This document shows, in pieces, positions 10,172-18,298 of a DNA stretch of 62,729 nt; the first letter of the stretch is position 1, and each line of letters begins with the position of its first letter. Source of the stretch: Hyphomicrobiales bacterium (lineage in GTDB: Bacteria > Pseudomonadota > Alphaproteobacteria > Rhizobiales > Rhizobiaceae); contig UCKS01000043.1 of NCBI GenBank assembly GCA_900473045.1, forward strand, positions 1 through 62,729. The letters are read 5' to 3'. A program made the position numbers and the translations under genes. Under the pieces are notes generated by a model. That model was not told the DNA's origin. It saw only the letters and a program-made list of their open reading frames with translations, and made no database searches.

Positions 10172-10408
10172 GTTGAAAATGGTGGCGTTGACGCTTCAGG
10201 AAAGTTGGGTCAGTTTGTCGCAACTTTGAGAAAAGCGCCGGAAAAACAGTGTTTTATCGATAGATTTCGCGACGCTCCCGGCCTTATTCGCAAGACATTC
10301 TTAACTATGCGGACCTAGTTCTGAACGCACGCTTTGAACCATCTGCCGGCATGATGCCGATCGCGCAGCGCGCATGCCTTTCCCTGTTTCGATTTAGGAT
10401 GCCTCAGC

Positions 10409-11923
10409 ATGTCTGCGCCCATTTCCACGACCAAACACTTGAATGAACGCCTTGATTTCGTCGGGCTCGTCGGCGAAGAGCGCGCTGCCCTCGTGCGGGC
10501 AAGGCCGACCATTTCGGCTTCCCTTGATGGCGCGCTCGACAAGTTCTACGCCAAGGCGACGGTGGTTCCGGAAACAGCAAAATTCTTTGCCAGCGATGCG
10601 CACGTCAAAAGCGCCAAGACGCGGCAGGTTCGCCACTGGGACCAGATCGCCTCTGGCGCGTTCGATGATAAATATGTCGAGGCGGTCACGGCGATCGGCA
10701 AGACCCATGCGCGTCTCGGGCTGGAGCCACGCTGGTATATCGGCGGCTACGCGCTGATCATGGAATCGATCATCAAGGCAGTCGTCGAAAAGCACCTTGA
10801 CGGTTTCCTTTACAAAAAGAAGGCCAAGGATATCACCATCGAGGTCACCGCGATCATGAAGGCGGCGTTCGTCGATATGGACTATGCCATTTCGGTCTAT
10901 CTGGATGCGTTGCAGGAACAGCGGGCGATCGGTGATGCCGAGCGGAAAGCACTGGCGACACAGCAGGACGAAGCCCTGTCGGCTCTCGACCGGTCACTGA
11001 CCGGCCTTGCCAATGGCGACTTGACCGCCAAGCTTGGCGCAGCGCTTGCGCCGCAGTTCGACGGCCTGAAAACCAATTTCAACTCCGCACTCGGCACACT
11101 CGACACGGCCTTGGGCTCCATCGTGCTGGCTGCGGATGAAACCTCCGGCAATGCCGGCGAGCTGGTGATCGCCGTCGATGACATGGCCCGCCGGACCGAA
11201 CAGCAGGCAGCGTCGCTTGAACAGACGGCGGCAGCGCTGGAGGAAATCACCACGATTTCCAAGGAAGCGGCCATCCGCACCGAGGAAGCCCGCCGCGTCG
11301 TTGGCCACGCCACCGAGGAAGCACACAAATCCGGCGAAGTGGTCGAGCAGGCGGTCAGCGCCATGAGCGCGATCGAGGAATCCTCCCGCCGGATCACCCA
11401 GATCATCAGCGTCATCGATCAGATTTCATTCCAGACCAATCTTCTCGCACTGAATGCTGGCGTAGAGGCTGCACGCGCCGGTGATGCCGGCAAGGGCTTT
11501 GCAGTGGTTGCCCAGGAAGTGCGTGAACTGGCGCAGAAATCGGCCGATGCCGCCAAGGAGATCAAGGGCCTGATCGACAAGTCGTTCGAGGATGTGCTGA
11601 GGGGGGTCTCGCTGGTCAACCAGACCGGCGATGCACTGCGGACCATTGGCGTGCAGGTCACCCACATCAATGGCCATATCGATGCCATTGCCGGCTCGGC
11701 CCGCGAACAGGCAATCGGCATCACCGAGATCAATACGGCCGTTACCGGCATGGATCACATGACCCAGCAGAATGCCGCGATGGTCGAACAGACCCATGCT
11801 GCCACCCACAATCTGATGCGCGTCAGCACAACTTTGAAAGCTTTGGCCGATCAGTTCACGGTGTCGGGTGGGCGGCTCGTGCCGGCGCTTGTTCGTCAGC
11901 GGGACGAGCGGCGTTACGCTTAG
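10409..11923 (+). CDS. globin-coupled methyl-accepting chemotaxis protein (HemAT-like)
   Basis: A soluble 504-residue chemoreceptor. Residues 1-170 form a sensor globin (protoglobin) domain with the likely proximal haem ligand His100 in GKTHARLGLEPRWYIGGY. Residues near 195-245 form a short HAMP-like linker (SLTGLANGDLTAKL), and the rest is the methyl-accepting signalling domain with the hairpin tip around QISFQTNLLALNAGVEAARAG. No membrane segment is present, so it should sense oxygen or another gas inside the cell and signal to CheA. It sits between the xylose operon and the sugar transporter regulator with no partner che genes nearby. The sensor class is secure; the ligand is inferred. Confidence 0.92.
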   Translation: MSAPISTTKHLNERLDFVGLVGEERAALVRARPTISASLDGALDKFYAKATVVPETAKFFASDAHVKSAKTRQVRHWDQIASGAFDDKYVEAVTAIGKTHARLGLEPRWYIGGYALIMESIIKAVVEKHLDGFLYKKKAKDITIEVTAIMKAAFVDMDYAISVYLDALQEQRAIGDAERKALATQQDEALSALDRSLTGLANGDLTAKLGAALAPQFDGLKTNFNSALGTLDTALGSIVLAADETSGNAGELVIAVDDMARRTEQQAASLEQTAAALEEITTISKEAAIRTEEARRVVGHATEEAHKSGEVVEQAVSAMSAIEESSRRITQIISVIDQISFQTNLLALNAGVEAARAGDAGKGFAVVAQEVRELAQKSADAAKEIKGLIDKSFEDVLRGVSLVNQTGDALRTIGVQVTHINGHIDAIAGSAREQAIGITEINTAVTGMDHMTQQNAAMVEQTHAATHNLMRVSTTLKALADQFTVSGGRLVPALVRQRDERRYA

Positions 11924-11958
11924 GCGGAAACGGATGGTGAAGCGCTAGGCCGCAATGC

Positions 11959-12990
11959 TCAGCGCTTCGCCCATTTCAAGGACGGTGCAGCAACCGAGTT
12001 GCGGACCACCAGATCGGGACGCAGCAAGATCTCCGTCTCCGGTGGCTGGCCATCGGACAGAAGGTCCAGCAGCAGCGCCATTGCATGTTTGCCGATCGCC
12101 GTTCGCGGCTGGCGGATGGTGGTCAGCGCCGGCGACATGAAGCTTGCCTGCGGCACATCGTCAAAGCCGGTCACCGAAAAATCACGCGGAATATCATAGC
12201 CGCGGGCACCAAGCCCGATCATCACGCCGATGGCCGTCTGGTCGTTGACGCACATGAAGGCCGTCGGCAGCGTGTCGCGCATGAACAACTGCTCGACAGC
12301 CAGCCGTCCGCTTTCGATCGTGCCGTCCCCCTCGAAGACGATGCGCAGATCGGCGCCGACATTGGCGGCGTCCAGTCCGGCCTCATAACCGATGCGGCGC
12401 CGGCTATAGGCAAGCCGGGTGCGGGAATCGCCGATGAAGGCGATCTTGCGATGGCCCTCGGCAAGTAGCAGGTCGATTACCTTGCGAGCGCCCTCGGTGT
12501 CATCGACGCCAACATAGGGAATGCCGCCATTGAAGACAGGCTCGAAAACGCCGACGCTCGGCGGCAGCCTTGCCGTCATCGATTGATGGCCGAACGGCAG
12601 GATGCCGGTGAACAGGATCAATCCGGCGGCCTGGTTGGAATTCAGGAATTTCAGATATTCCAGCCCGCGCTGGGCGTCGTTCTGCGTATGACCGATCAAC
12701 ACGCCGTAACCGTGCGAGCGCGCTTCGTTTTCCAGACCGACGAGAATATTGGAAAAATTCGGATCGCCGATATCGGGCGCCACCACCAGAATCATGTTGG
12801 AGCGGCCAAGCCTCAGGCTGCGCGCCATGGCGTTGGTCGTGTAGCCGGTGATGGCAATGGCCTGGTTGACTTTCAGCCGCGTCGAATTGGCGACTTTCTC
12901 CGGCATATGGATAGCGCGCGATACCGTTGCGATCGACACTTCCGCAATCCGGGCGACGTCTTCGATGGTTGCCGGCGTGGAATTCGACAC
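11959..12990 (-). CDS. LacI-family regulator, divergent from the sugar ABC importer
   Basis: A 343-residue repressor with the N-terminal DNA-binding motif TIEDVARIAEVSIATVSRAI and the hinge region TTNAMARSLRLGRS, followed by a full ligand-binding domain ending in the usual TTIRQP segment. It is transcribed away from the importer operon starting at 13156, and the 165-bp gap between them carries two operator-like palindromes. It is therefore the likely repressor of the importer, and by shared half-sites possibly also of the isomerase/dehydrogenase genes at 17-19.5 kb. The inducer is unknown. It ends 35 bp from the chemoreceptor gene, which is convergent. Confidence 0.9.
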   Translation of the reverse strand: MSNSTPATIEDVARIAEVSIATVSRAIHMPEKVANSTRLKVNQAIAITGYTTNAMARSLRLGRSNMILVVAPDIGDPNFSNILVGLENEARSHGYGVLIGHTQNDAQRGLEYLKFLNSNQAAGLILFTGILPFGHQSMTARLPPSVGVFEPVFNGGIPYVGVDDTEGARKVIDLLLAEGHRKIAFIGDSRTRLAYSRRRIGYEAGLDAANVGADLRIVFEGDGTIESGRLAVEQLFMRDTLPTAFMCVNDQTAIGVMIGLGARGYDIPRDFSVTGFDDVPQASFMSPALTTIRQPRTAIGKHAMALLLDLLSDGQPPETEILLRPDLVVRNSVAAPSLKWAKR

Positions 12991-13082
12991 TGCGCTCTGC
13001 CTTGGTTTTAGTCTCGGCGGGACACTACACAGACTTACCCGGAGGTCAAAGCCTGTGCGAAGAATTTCTCAGTTATGCCCTG

Positions 13083-13120
13083 ATGTAAACCTTTACATGG
13101 TCTATGTAAAGGTTTACATA
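13083..13120. promoter_or_regulatory. twin operator palindromes between LacI and the ABC importer
   Basis: Two palindromes lie 5 bp apart. The first (13083-13098) has arms ATGTAAA and TTTACAT around CC. The second (13103-13120) has arms TATGTAAA and TTTACATA, with one extra matching base pair, around GG. Each core is the exact reverse complement of the other. The half-site GTAAA/TTTAC is typical of LacI-family operators, and the pair ends 35 bp before the importer start. Binding by the divergent LacI protein is inferred. Confidence 0.7.
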
Positions 13121-13155
13121 GCATACAAGCGGACGGGAGCCGCAGGGAGGATTAC

Positions 13156-14688
13156 ATGAGTTCGCAGACCAGTGGCGCCGGTGACGGCGCGGTCGTGCTG
13201 TCCGCACGGCGCATCAGCAAGTCGTTCAACGGCGTGCAGGTCCTGTTCAGTGTCGACTTCGATCTCCGTGCCGGCGAAATCCATGCTTTGATGGGGGAAA
13301 ACGGCGCCGGAAAATCCACCCTCGTCAAGATCCTGTCCGGTTTCGAGCAGCCGACATCCGGAGAAATCACCCTCGACGGACATGCAGTCACGCTGCCGCC
13401 GAACGGTGCTGCCGAAGCGCTCGGCATCGTCATCATTCACCAGGAATTCAATCTCGCCGAACATCTGACCGTCACCGAGAGCCTGTTTCTCGGCCGCGAA
13501 GTGACCCGCTTCGGGGTGCTCGATCGCAAGTTCATGCGGGCCGAAACTCGGCGTGTGCTCGATCTTCTTGGTTCGCATGTCGATGAGAACGCGATGATCA
13601 GTTCGCTGTCGATCGCTGACAAGCAAATGGTCGAGATCGCCAAGGCGATTAGCCGCGATGCCCGCGTTGTCTTCATGGACGAGCCGACCGCTGTTCTCTC
13701 CCGAGAAGAGACCAATTTCCTGTTCAAGCAGGTGCGCAAGCTGCGCGACCAGGGTACGAGCTTTGTCTTCGTCTCGCACAAGCTCGATGAAGTCATGGAG
13801 CTGACCGACCGGGTAACGGTGCTGCGTGACGGCCAGTGGATCAAGACCTCGCCGACATCGATCCTTGACGGGGAATCGATCGCCCAGCTGATGGTCGGTC
13901 GCGAGCTGTCGAAGCTCTATCCAGCCAAGCGCGAGCCGAATGTCGATGAAGAGATCGTGCTCAGCGTCGATGCGCTGTCGACCGGCTACGTCAAGGATGT
14001 GACTTTCAACGTTCGCAAGGGCGAAATCCTCGGGTTTTCCGGGATGATCGGGTCGGGGCGCACTGAGTTGATGGAGGCGATTGCCGGGTTGCGGTCGCGC
14101 GCCTCCGGCGAGGTGATCATTCGCGGCGCGACGGTCCCTTCCGGCGATGTGCATGCAGCCAATCGGCAGGGCCTTGCCTATATGACCAAGGACCGCAAGT
14201 CGAAGGGGCTTCTGCTCAATTCACGCATGACCGCCAACCTGACGCTGCAGTCGCTCGAAAACCATGGCAAGCTCGGTTATCTCAGTCCCGCCAGCGAGGC
14301 ACAGGCGCTGGAGCGCGCCCGCCGCCGCTTCGATATCCGCGTGCGCGACGGCAATGTCGTGGCTGGCCGCATGTCCGGGGGCAACCAGCAGAAGCTGTTG
14401 CTTGCCAAGGTGATGGAAACCGAGCCGGAGATCATCATCATCGACGAGCCCACCCGCGGCATCGACGTCGGCACCAAGCAGCAGATCTATCATTTCATCT
14501 CGGCGCTGGCCCGCGACGGCCGCTCGATCATCGTCGTCTCCTCGGAAATGCCCGAGGTCATCGGCCTTTGCACCCGCGTCGCGGTGATGCGGGAAGGGCG
14601 GATCGTCGGCATGCTGGAGGGCGATGAAATCTCCGAACAGGAGATCATGCGCTACGCGGCCGGACTGAAGAAAAAGGCCGCAGCCTGA
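13156..14688 (+). CDS. sugar ABC transporter ATP-binding protein (CUT2, RbsA/XylG-like)
   Basis: A 510-residue tandem ATPase, the form found in ribose/xylose-type (CUT2) importers. The first nucleotide-binding domain has an intact Walker A (GENGAGKST, residues 47-55) and a Walker B (VVFMDEPTAVLS). The second has the degenerate GMIGSGRTEL P-loop and the signature MSGGNQQKLLLAKV normal for this family. It energises import through the permease and binding protein encoded next. The start follows GGGAGG by about 6 bp. The substrate cannot be read from the ATPase; context suggests a glycoside or its product. Confidence 0.93.
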   Translation: MSSQTSGAGDGAVVLSARRISKSFNGVQVLFSVDFDLRAGEIHALMGENGAGKSTLVKILSGFEQPTSGEITLDGHAVTLPPNGAAEALGIVIIHQEFNLAEHLTVTESLFLGREVTRFGVLDRKFMRAETRRVLDLLGSHVDENAMISSLSIADKQMVEIAKAISRDARVVFMDEPTAVLSREETNFLFKQVRKLRDQGTSFVFVSHKLDEVMELTDRVTVLRDGQWIKTSPTSILDGESIAQLMVGRELSKLYPAKREPNVDEEIVLSVDALSTGYVKDVTFNVRKGEILGFSGMIGSGRTELMEAIAGLRSRASGEVIIRGATVPSGDVHAANRQGLAYMTKDRKSKGLLLNSRMTANLTLQSLENHGKLGYLSPASEAQALERARRRFDIRVRDGNVVAGRMSGGNQQKLLLAKVMETEPEIIIIDEPTRGIDVGTKQQIYHFISALARDGRSIIVVSSEMPEVIGLCTRVAVMREGRIVGMLEGDEISEQEIMRYAAGLKKKAAA

Positions 14689-14753
14689 ACTGAAAAGGCG
14701 AAAGCGGCGCACTGAAAAACAAAACCCCAGGGATAATGGGACGGGAGGTTTAA

Positions 14754-15764
14754 GTGGATACGAGCGTGAATGAGGAAACCCGGGACGAGCGGCGCCGGAA
14801 CTGGCGGGATATCGACCTTCGGGCCGTGGCGCCGTTTGCGGCTTTGATACTGCTCCTCATTCTCGGGGCACTCGTCAATCCGAACTTCATTGGGTTGAAC
14901 AACCTCGCCAATGTCGCGACCCGCAGCGCTTTCATTGCCATCATCGCGATTGGCGCGACCTTCGTCATTTCCTCCGGCGATCTTGATCTGTCCGTCGGCG
15001 CCATGGTTGCTTTCGTCGCCAGTCTGATGATCCTGTTCATGAATTCCGGCGTCATTGCCGATCCCGCCCTGATGTTAACGGCGGCCGTTCTGTTTGCCGT
15101 CGTCGCGGGTTCACTGTGCGGCCTTGCAAACGGCCTGATCACCACGGTTGGCAGGATCGAGCCGTTCATCGCAACGCTCGGCACCATGGGCATCTATCGT
15201 GGCCTGACGACATGGCTGTCGCAGGGCGGCGCGATCACGTTGAAAGATCCGGCCCTGCAGGAAATCTACCGTCCGGCCTATTTCGGCTCGATCCTCGGTA
15301 TTCCGGTGCCGATTGTGGTGATCCTGGCGGTAACTTGCGTTGCGGCCTTCATTCTCTATCGCACCCGCTATGGCCGGCATGTCGTTGCCGTCGGTTCAAA
15401 CGCCGATGTCGCCCGCTATTCCGGCATTCCCGTCAACCGGGTCCGCACCATCGCCTTCGTCATCCAGGGCCTGTGCGTCGCAATTGCGGTCCTTCTCTAC
15501 GTGCCGCGCCTCGGTTCGACCTCGGCAACCACCGGCATCCTGTGGGAACTCCAGGCGATCACTGCCGTGGTTGTTGGCGGAACGGCGCTCAAAGGTGGCG
15601 CCGGCCGCGTCTGGGGCACGATATGCGGCGCCTTCATTCTGGAGCTCGTCGGCAACATCATGCTGCTGTCCAATTTCATCAGCGAATATCTGATCGGGGC
15701 CATCCAGGGCACGATCATCATTGTTGCGATGCTCGTCCAGCGCTCGCTGGTACGGAAATCGTGA
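14754..15764 (+). CDS. sugar ABC transporter permease (CUT2, RbsC-like)
   Basis: A 336-residue inner-membrane permease with about eight to ten hydrophobic segments and the CUT2 signatures NLANVATRSAFIAIIAIGATFVI, SGDLDLSVGAM and GRHVVAVGSN. It starts with GTG at 14754, supported by GGAGGT about 4 bp before it. It is the only permease gene, so it probably acts as a homodimer with the tandem ATPase. It follows the ATPase by 65 bp and precedes the binding protein by 68 bp. Confidence 0.93.
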   Translation: MDTSVNEETRDERRRNWRDIDLRAVAPFAALILLLILGALVNPNFIGLNNLANVATRSAFIAIIAIGATFVISSGDLDLSVGAMVAFVASLMILFMNSGVIADPALMLTAAVLFAVVAGSLCGLANGLITTVGRIEPFIATLGTMGIYRGLTTWLSQGGAITLKDPALQEIYRPAYFGSILGIPVPIVVILAVTCVAAFILYRTRYGRHVVAVGSNADVARYSGIPVNRVRTIAFVIQGLCVAIAVLLYVPRLGSTSATTGILWELQAITAVVVGGTALKGGAGRVWGTICGAFILELVGNIMLLSNFISEYLIGAIQGTIIIVAMLVQRSLVRKS

Positions 15765-15832
15765 AGTGCCGGGTTCAGGGGGTCGCCCGGTCTCAGAGAC
15801 TGCAAGACCCGCATCACTAGGGAGAGAGAAAC

Positions 15833-16786
15833 ATGCGTAAGGGATTATTGGGCGCTGCAGCCGTCGCCATGATGGCGCTGACCGGCGTGGCCCATGCACA
15901 GGAAGAAAAGAAGGTCACGATCGGCGTTTCGATCCCGGCCGCCGACCATGGTTGGACCTCGGGCGTGGTGTTCCATGCCGAGCGTGTCGCCAAGCTCTTG
16001 ATGGCACAGCATCCGGGCCTCAACGTCATCGTCAAGACATCGCCGGATCCGGCAAGCCAGGCCAATGCCGTGCAGGACCTTGAAACCCAGGGCATCGACG
16101 CACTGGTCATCCTGCCGTCCGACCCGGATCCGCTGGTCAACGCCATCAAGGAAGTCAAAAGCAAGGGTACGTTCGTTGCCATCGTCGACCGTGCACCGTC
16201 GGTCAATGACAACACGGTTCGCGACCTCTATGTGGCCGGCAACAACCCGGCGCTTGGCCAGACGGCCGGCGAATACATCAAGGCAACCACACCGGATGCT
16301 GAAGTCGTCATCATCCGCGGCCTGCCGATCCCGATCGACCAGCAGCGCCAGGACGGCTTCGACAAGGGTATCGAAGGCTCCAACGTCAAGGTTCTCGACC
16401 GCCAGTTCGGCAACTGGAACCGCGACGACGCCTTCAAGGTCATGCAGGACTACCTGACCAAGTACCCGAAGATCGACGTCGTATGGTGCCAGGACGACGA
16501 CATGGCTGTCGGCGTGCTGCAGGCTATCGAACAGGCCAAGCGCACCGACATCCAGTATGTCGTGGCCGGTGCCGGTTCGAAGGACATGATCAAGAAGGTC
16601 ATGGACGGCGACAAGATGATCCCGGTCGACGTGCTCTATCCGCCGGCAATGGTGGGCACTGCGCTCGAAATGACCGTCGCCAACTTCTACGGCCAGGTTC
16701 CGGTTCGCGGCGTCTACACGATCGACGCGACGCTCGTGACCAAGGACAATGCCAAGGACTTCTACTTCCCCGATTCACCGTTCTGA
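15833..16786 (+). CDS. periplasmic sugar-binding protein (RbsB-like)
   Basis: A 317-residue secreted binding protein. It has a clear signal peptide (RKGLLGAAAVAMMALTGVAHA, cleaved before QEEKK) and a type I periplasmic-binding fold (TIGVSIPAADHGWTSG, ALVILPSDPDPLV, WCQDDDMAVGVLQA). It delivers substrate to the CUT2 permease. It resembles RbsB-type sugar binders more than the XylF xylose binder, so xylose is not the obvious ligand although xylAB is nearby. A strong terminator follows 18 bp after its stop, which closes the importer operon. Confidence 0.92.
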   Translation: MRKGLLGAAAVAMMALTGVAHAQEEKKVTIGVSIPAADHGWTSGVVFHAERVAKLLMAQHPGLNVIVKTSPDPASQANAVQDLETQGIDALVILPSDPDPLVNAIKEVKSKGTFVAIVDRAPSVNDNTVRDLYVAGNNPALGQTAGEYIKATTPDAEVVIIRGLPIPIDQQRQDGFDKGIEGSNVKVLDRQFGNWNRDDAFKVMQDYLTKYPKIDVVWCQDDDMAVGVLQAIEQAKRTDIQYVVAGAGSKDMIKKVMDGDKMIPVDVLYPPAMVGTALEMTVANFYGQVPVRGVYTIDATLVTKDNAKDFYFPDSPF

Positions 16787-16804
16787 TCGGTTCCACCCGC
16801 TACC

Positions 16805-16834
16805 GGGCGCCCGCGAAAACGGGCGCCCATTTTT
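16805..16834 (+). terminator. rho-independent terminator of the sugar importer operon
   Basis: Perfect 9-bp arms GGGCGCCCG (16805-16813) and CGGGCGCCC (16820-16828), a 6-base loop and an ATTTTTA tail. It implies that the isomerase and dehydrogenase genes downstream need their own promoter. Confidence 0.85.
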
Positions 16835-17007
16835 ATGATCTGGAAATCACACCGCTCTTTGTCTCTGGTTTTTGCGGCACGTACCTCTTGCTGCCATGCG
16901 AAGTCCGTGATTAGGTTCCGGCGCACTGGAATTCTGGCTGTCCCCATCAGCAGCCGTTATCGGCAAGAGGCGCCTTGCCCTCGATGAACGGCGTGTTAAA
17001 ACACTTC

Positions 17008-17019
17008 GGAAACGTTTAC
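17008..17019. promoter_or_regulatory. LacI-type operator upstream of the isomerase gene
   Basis: GGAAACGTTTAC has a perfect AAACGTTT core (17010-17017), one mismatch in the outer arm, and the central CG usual for LacI-family operators. It shares the half-site GTTTAC with the twin palindromes at 13083-13120. A second imperfect palindrome (GTGTT and AACAC arms, 16993-17004) is immediately upstream. The isomerase ATG is 26 bp downstream. Confidence 0.55.
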
Positions 17020-17045
17020 GGTCGATAATCAGGGAGGAATCTGAC

Positions 17046-18098
17046 ATGAAGACCATCAAGGGCCCCGCGCTCTTCCTCGGACAATTCGCTGGCGATGCCG
17101 CGCCTTTCAACTCATGGGATTCGATCACAAAATGGGCCGCCGATTGCGGCTATATCGGCGTGCAGGTTCCCACTTGGGCCAGCCAGTTGATCGACCTGAA
17201 GAAGGCCGCCTCGTCGAAGGATTATTGTGACGAGTTTGCCGGCAAAGCGCGCGAAAACGGTATCGAGGTAACCGAGCTTTCGACCCATCTTCAGGGTCAG
17301 CTGGTCGCGGTCAATCCGGTCTATGACGAGGCCTTTGATGGTTTTGCCGCCCCTGAAGTGCGCGGCAATCCGAAGGCGCGGCAGGAATGGGCTGTCGAAC
17401 AGCTCAAGATGGCGCTGACGGCGTCGAAGCATCTCGGCATCAAGGCGCATGCGACCTTCTCCGGCGCGCTTGCCTGGCCGTTCATGTATCCATGGCCGCA
17501 GCGCCCGGCCGGTCTGGTGGAAACCGCTTTTGATGAACTGGCCCGCCGCTGGACGCCGATCCTCAATCACGCCGAAGACTGCGGCGTCGATATCGCCTAC
17601 GAGATCCACCCGGGCGAGGATCTGCATGACGGCATCACGTTCGAGATGTTTCTCGAGCGTGTCGGCAACCATCCCCGCGCCAACATGCTCTATGATCCCT
17701 CGCACTATGTTCTGCAGTGCCTGGATTATCTCGACAATATCGACATCTATCACGAGCGCATCAAGATGTTCCACGTCAAGGATGCCGAGTTCAATCCGAC
17801 GGGGCGCCAGGGCGTCTATGGCGGTTATCAGGGCTGGGTCAACCGGGCCGGGCGCTTCCGTTCGCCGGGCGACGGCCAAGTCGATTTCGGCGCGGTGTTC
17901 TCGAAGCTGACGGCCCATGATTTTGACGGCTGGGCCGTGGTCGAGTGGGAATGCGCGCTGAAGCATCCGGAAGACGGTGCCCGCGAAGGCGCCGAATTCG
18001 TCAAGCACCACATCATCCGTGTCACCGAAAAAGCCTTCGACGATTTCGCCGACAGCGGAACGGACGACGCGGCCAACCGGCGCATGCTGGGTCTTTAG
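17046..18098 (+). CDS. sugar phosphate isomerase/epimerase-family TIM barrel
   Basis: A 350-residue AP-endonuclease-2-like TIM barrel. Candidate metal ligands are Glu in YEIHPGED, Asp in YDPSHY, His in MFHVKDAEF and Glu in VVEWECALK. The family includes xylose isomerase-like epimerases, inosose enzymes and the eliminases that act on 3-keto-glycosides in levoglucosan and C-glycoside breakdown. The pairing with a Gfo/Idh/MocA dehydrogenase 200 bp downstream is typical of the last group. GGGAGG supports the ATG at 17046. Its own operator and the terminator upstream indicate a separate transcript from the importer. The reaction is not known from sequence. Confidence 0.85.
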   Translation: MKTIKGPALFLGQFAGDAAPFNSWDSITKWAADCGYIGVQVPTWASQLIDLKKAASSKDYCDEFAGKARENGIEVTELSTHLQGQLVAVNPVYDEAFDGFAAPEVRGNPKARQEWAVEQLKMALTASKHLGIKAHATFSGALAWPFMYPWPQRPAGLVETAFDELARRWTPILNHAEDCGVDIAYEIHPGEDLHDGITFEMFLERVGNHPRANMLYDPSHYVLQCLDYLDNIDIYHERIKMFHVKDAEFNPTGRQGVYGGYQGWVNRAGRFRSPGDGQVDFGAVFSKLTAHDFDGWAVVEWECALKHPEDGAREGAEFVKHHIIRVTEKAFDDFADSGTDDAANRRMLGL

Positions 18099-18100
18099 TA

Positions 18101-18231
18101 ACCTCTTCTCCCCAGCGGGGAGAAGGTGGCCCGAAGGGCCGGATGAGGGGGCGGCTGGCCCGATACTTGACGCGCGGCCCCCTCATCGCCTCGCATGCGC
18201 TCGGCACTTCTCCCCGCTGGGGAGAAGAGGT
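18101..18231. repeat. RIME-like palindromic intergenic element
   Basis: A 131-bp element with perfect 25-bp terminal inverted repeats (18101-18125 and 18207-18231), each containing its own small hairpin CTTCTCCCC/GGGGAGAAG. An inner 11-bp pair, GATGAGGGGGC (18142-18152) with GCCCCCTCATC (18177-18187), also matches. It resembles the rhizobial intergenic mosaic elements (RIME) and has no reading frame. It lies between two genes of one cluster and would be transcribed as a long double hairpin. Relatives lie at 58550-58662 and 62516-62680. Confidence 0.8.
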
Positions 18232-18298
18232 CGCCACCGCCGATGGGGGGAGAGTAAATCTCCCCAAGAACACAAAACACAATTGAGGAGACACTCTC

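Noticed and set aside
13156..16786. Calling the CUT2 importer a xylose transporter because xylAB is nearby
   Set aside because: The binding protein looks RbsB-like, has its own LacI regulator, and is separated from xylAB by a terminator and a chemoreceptor gene.
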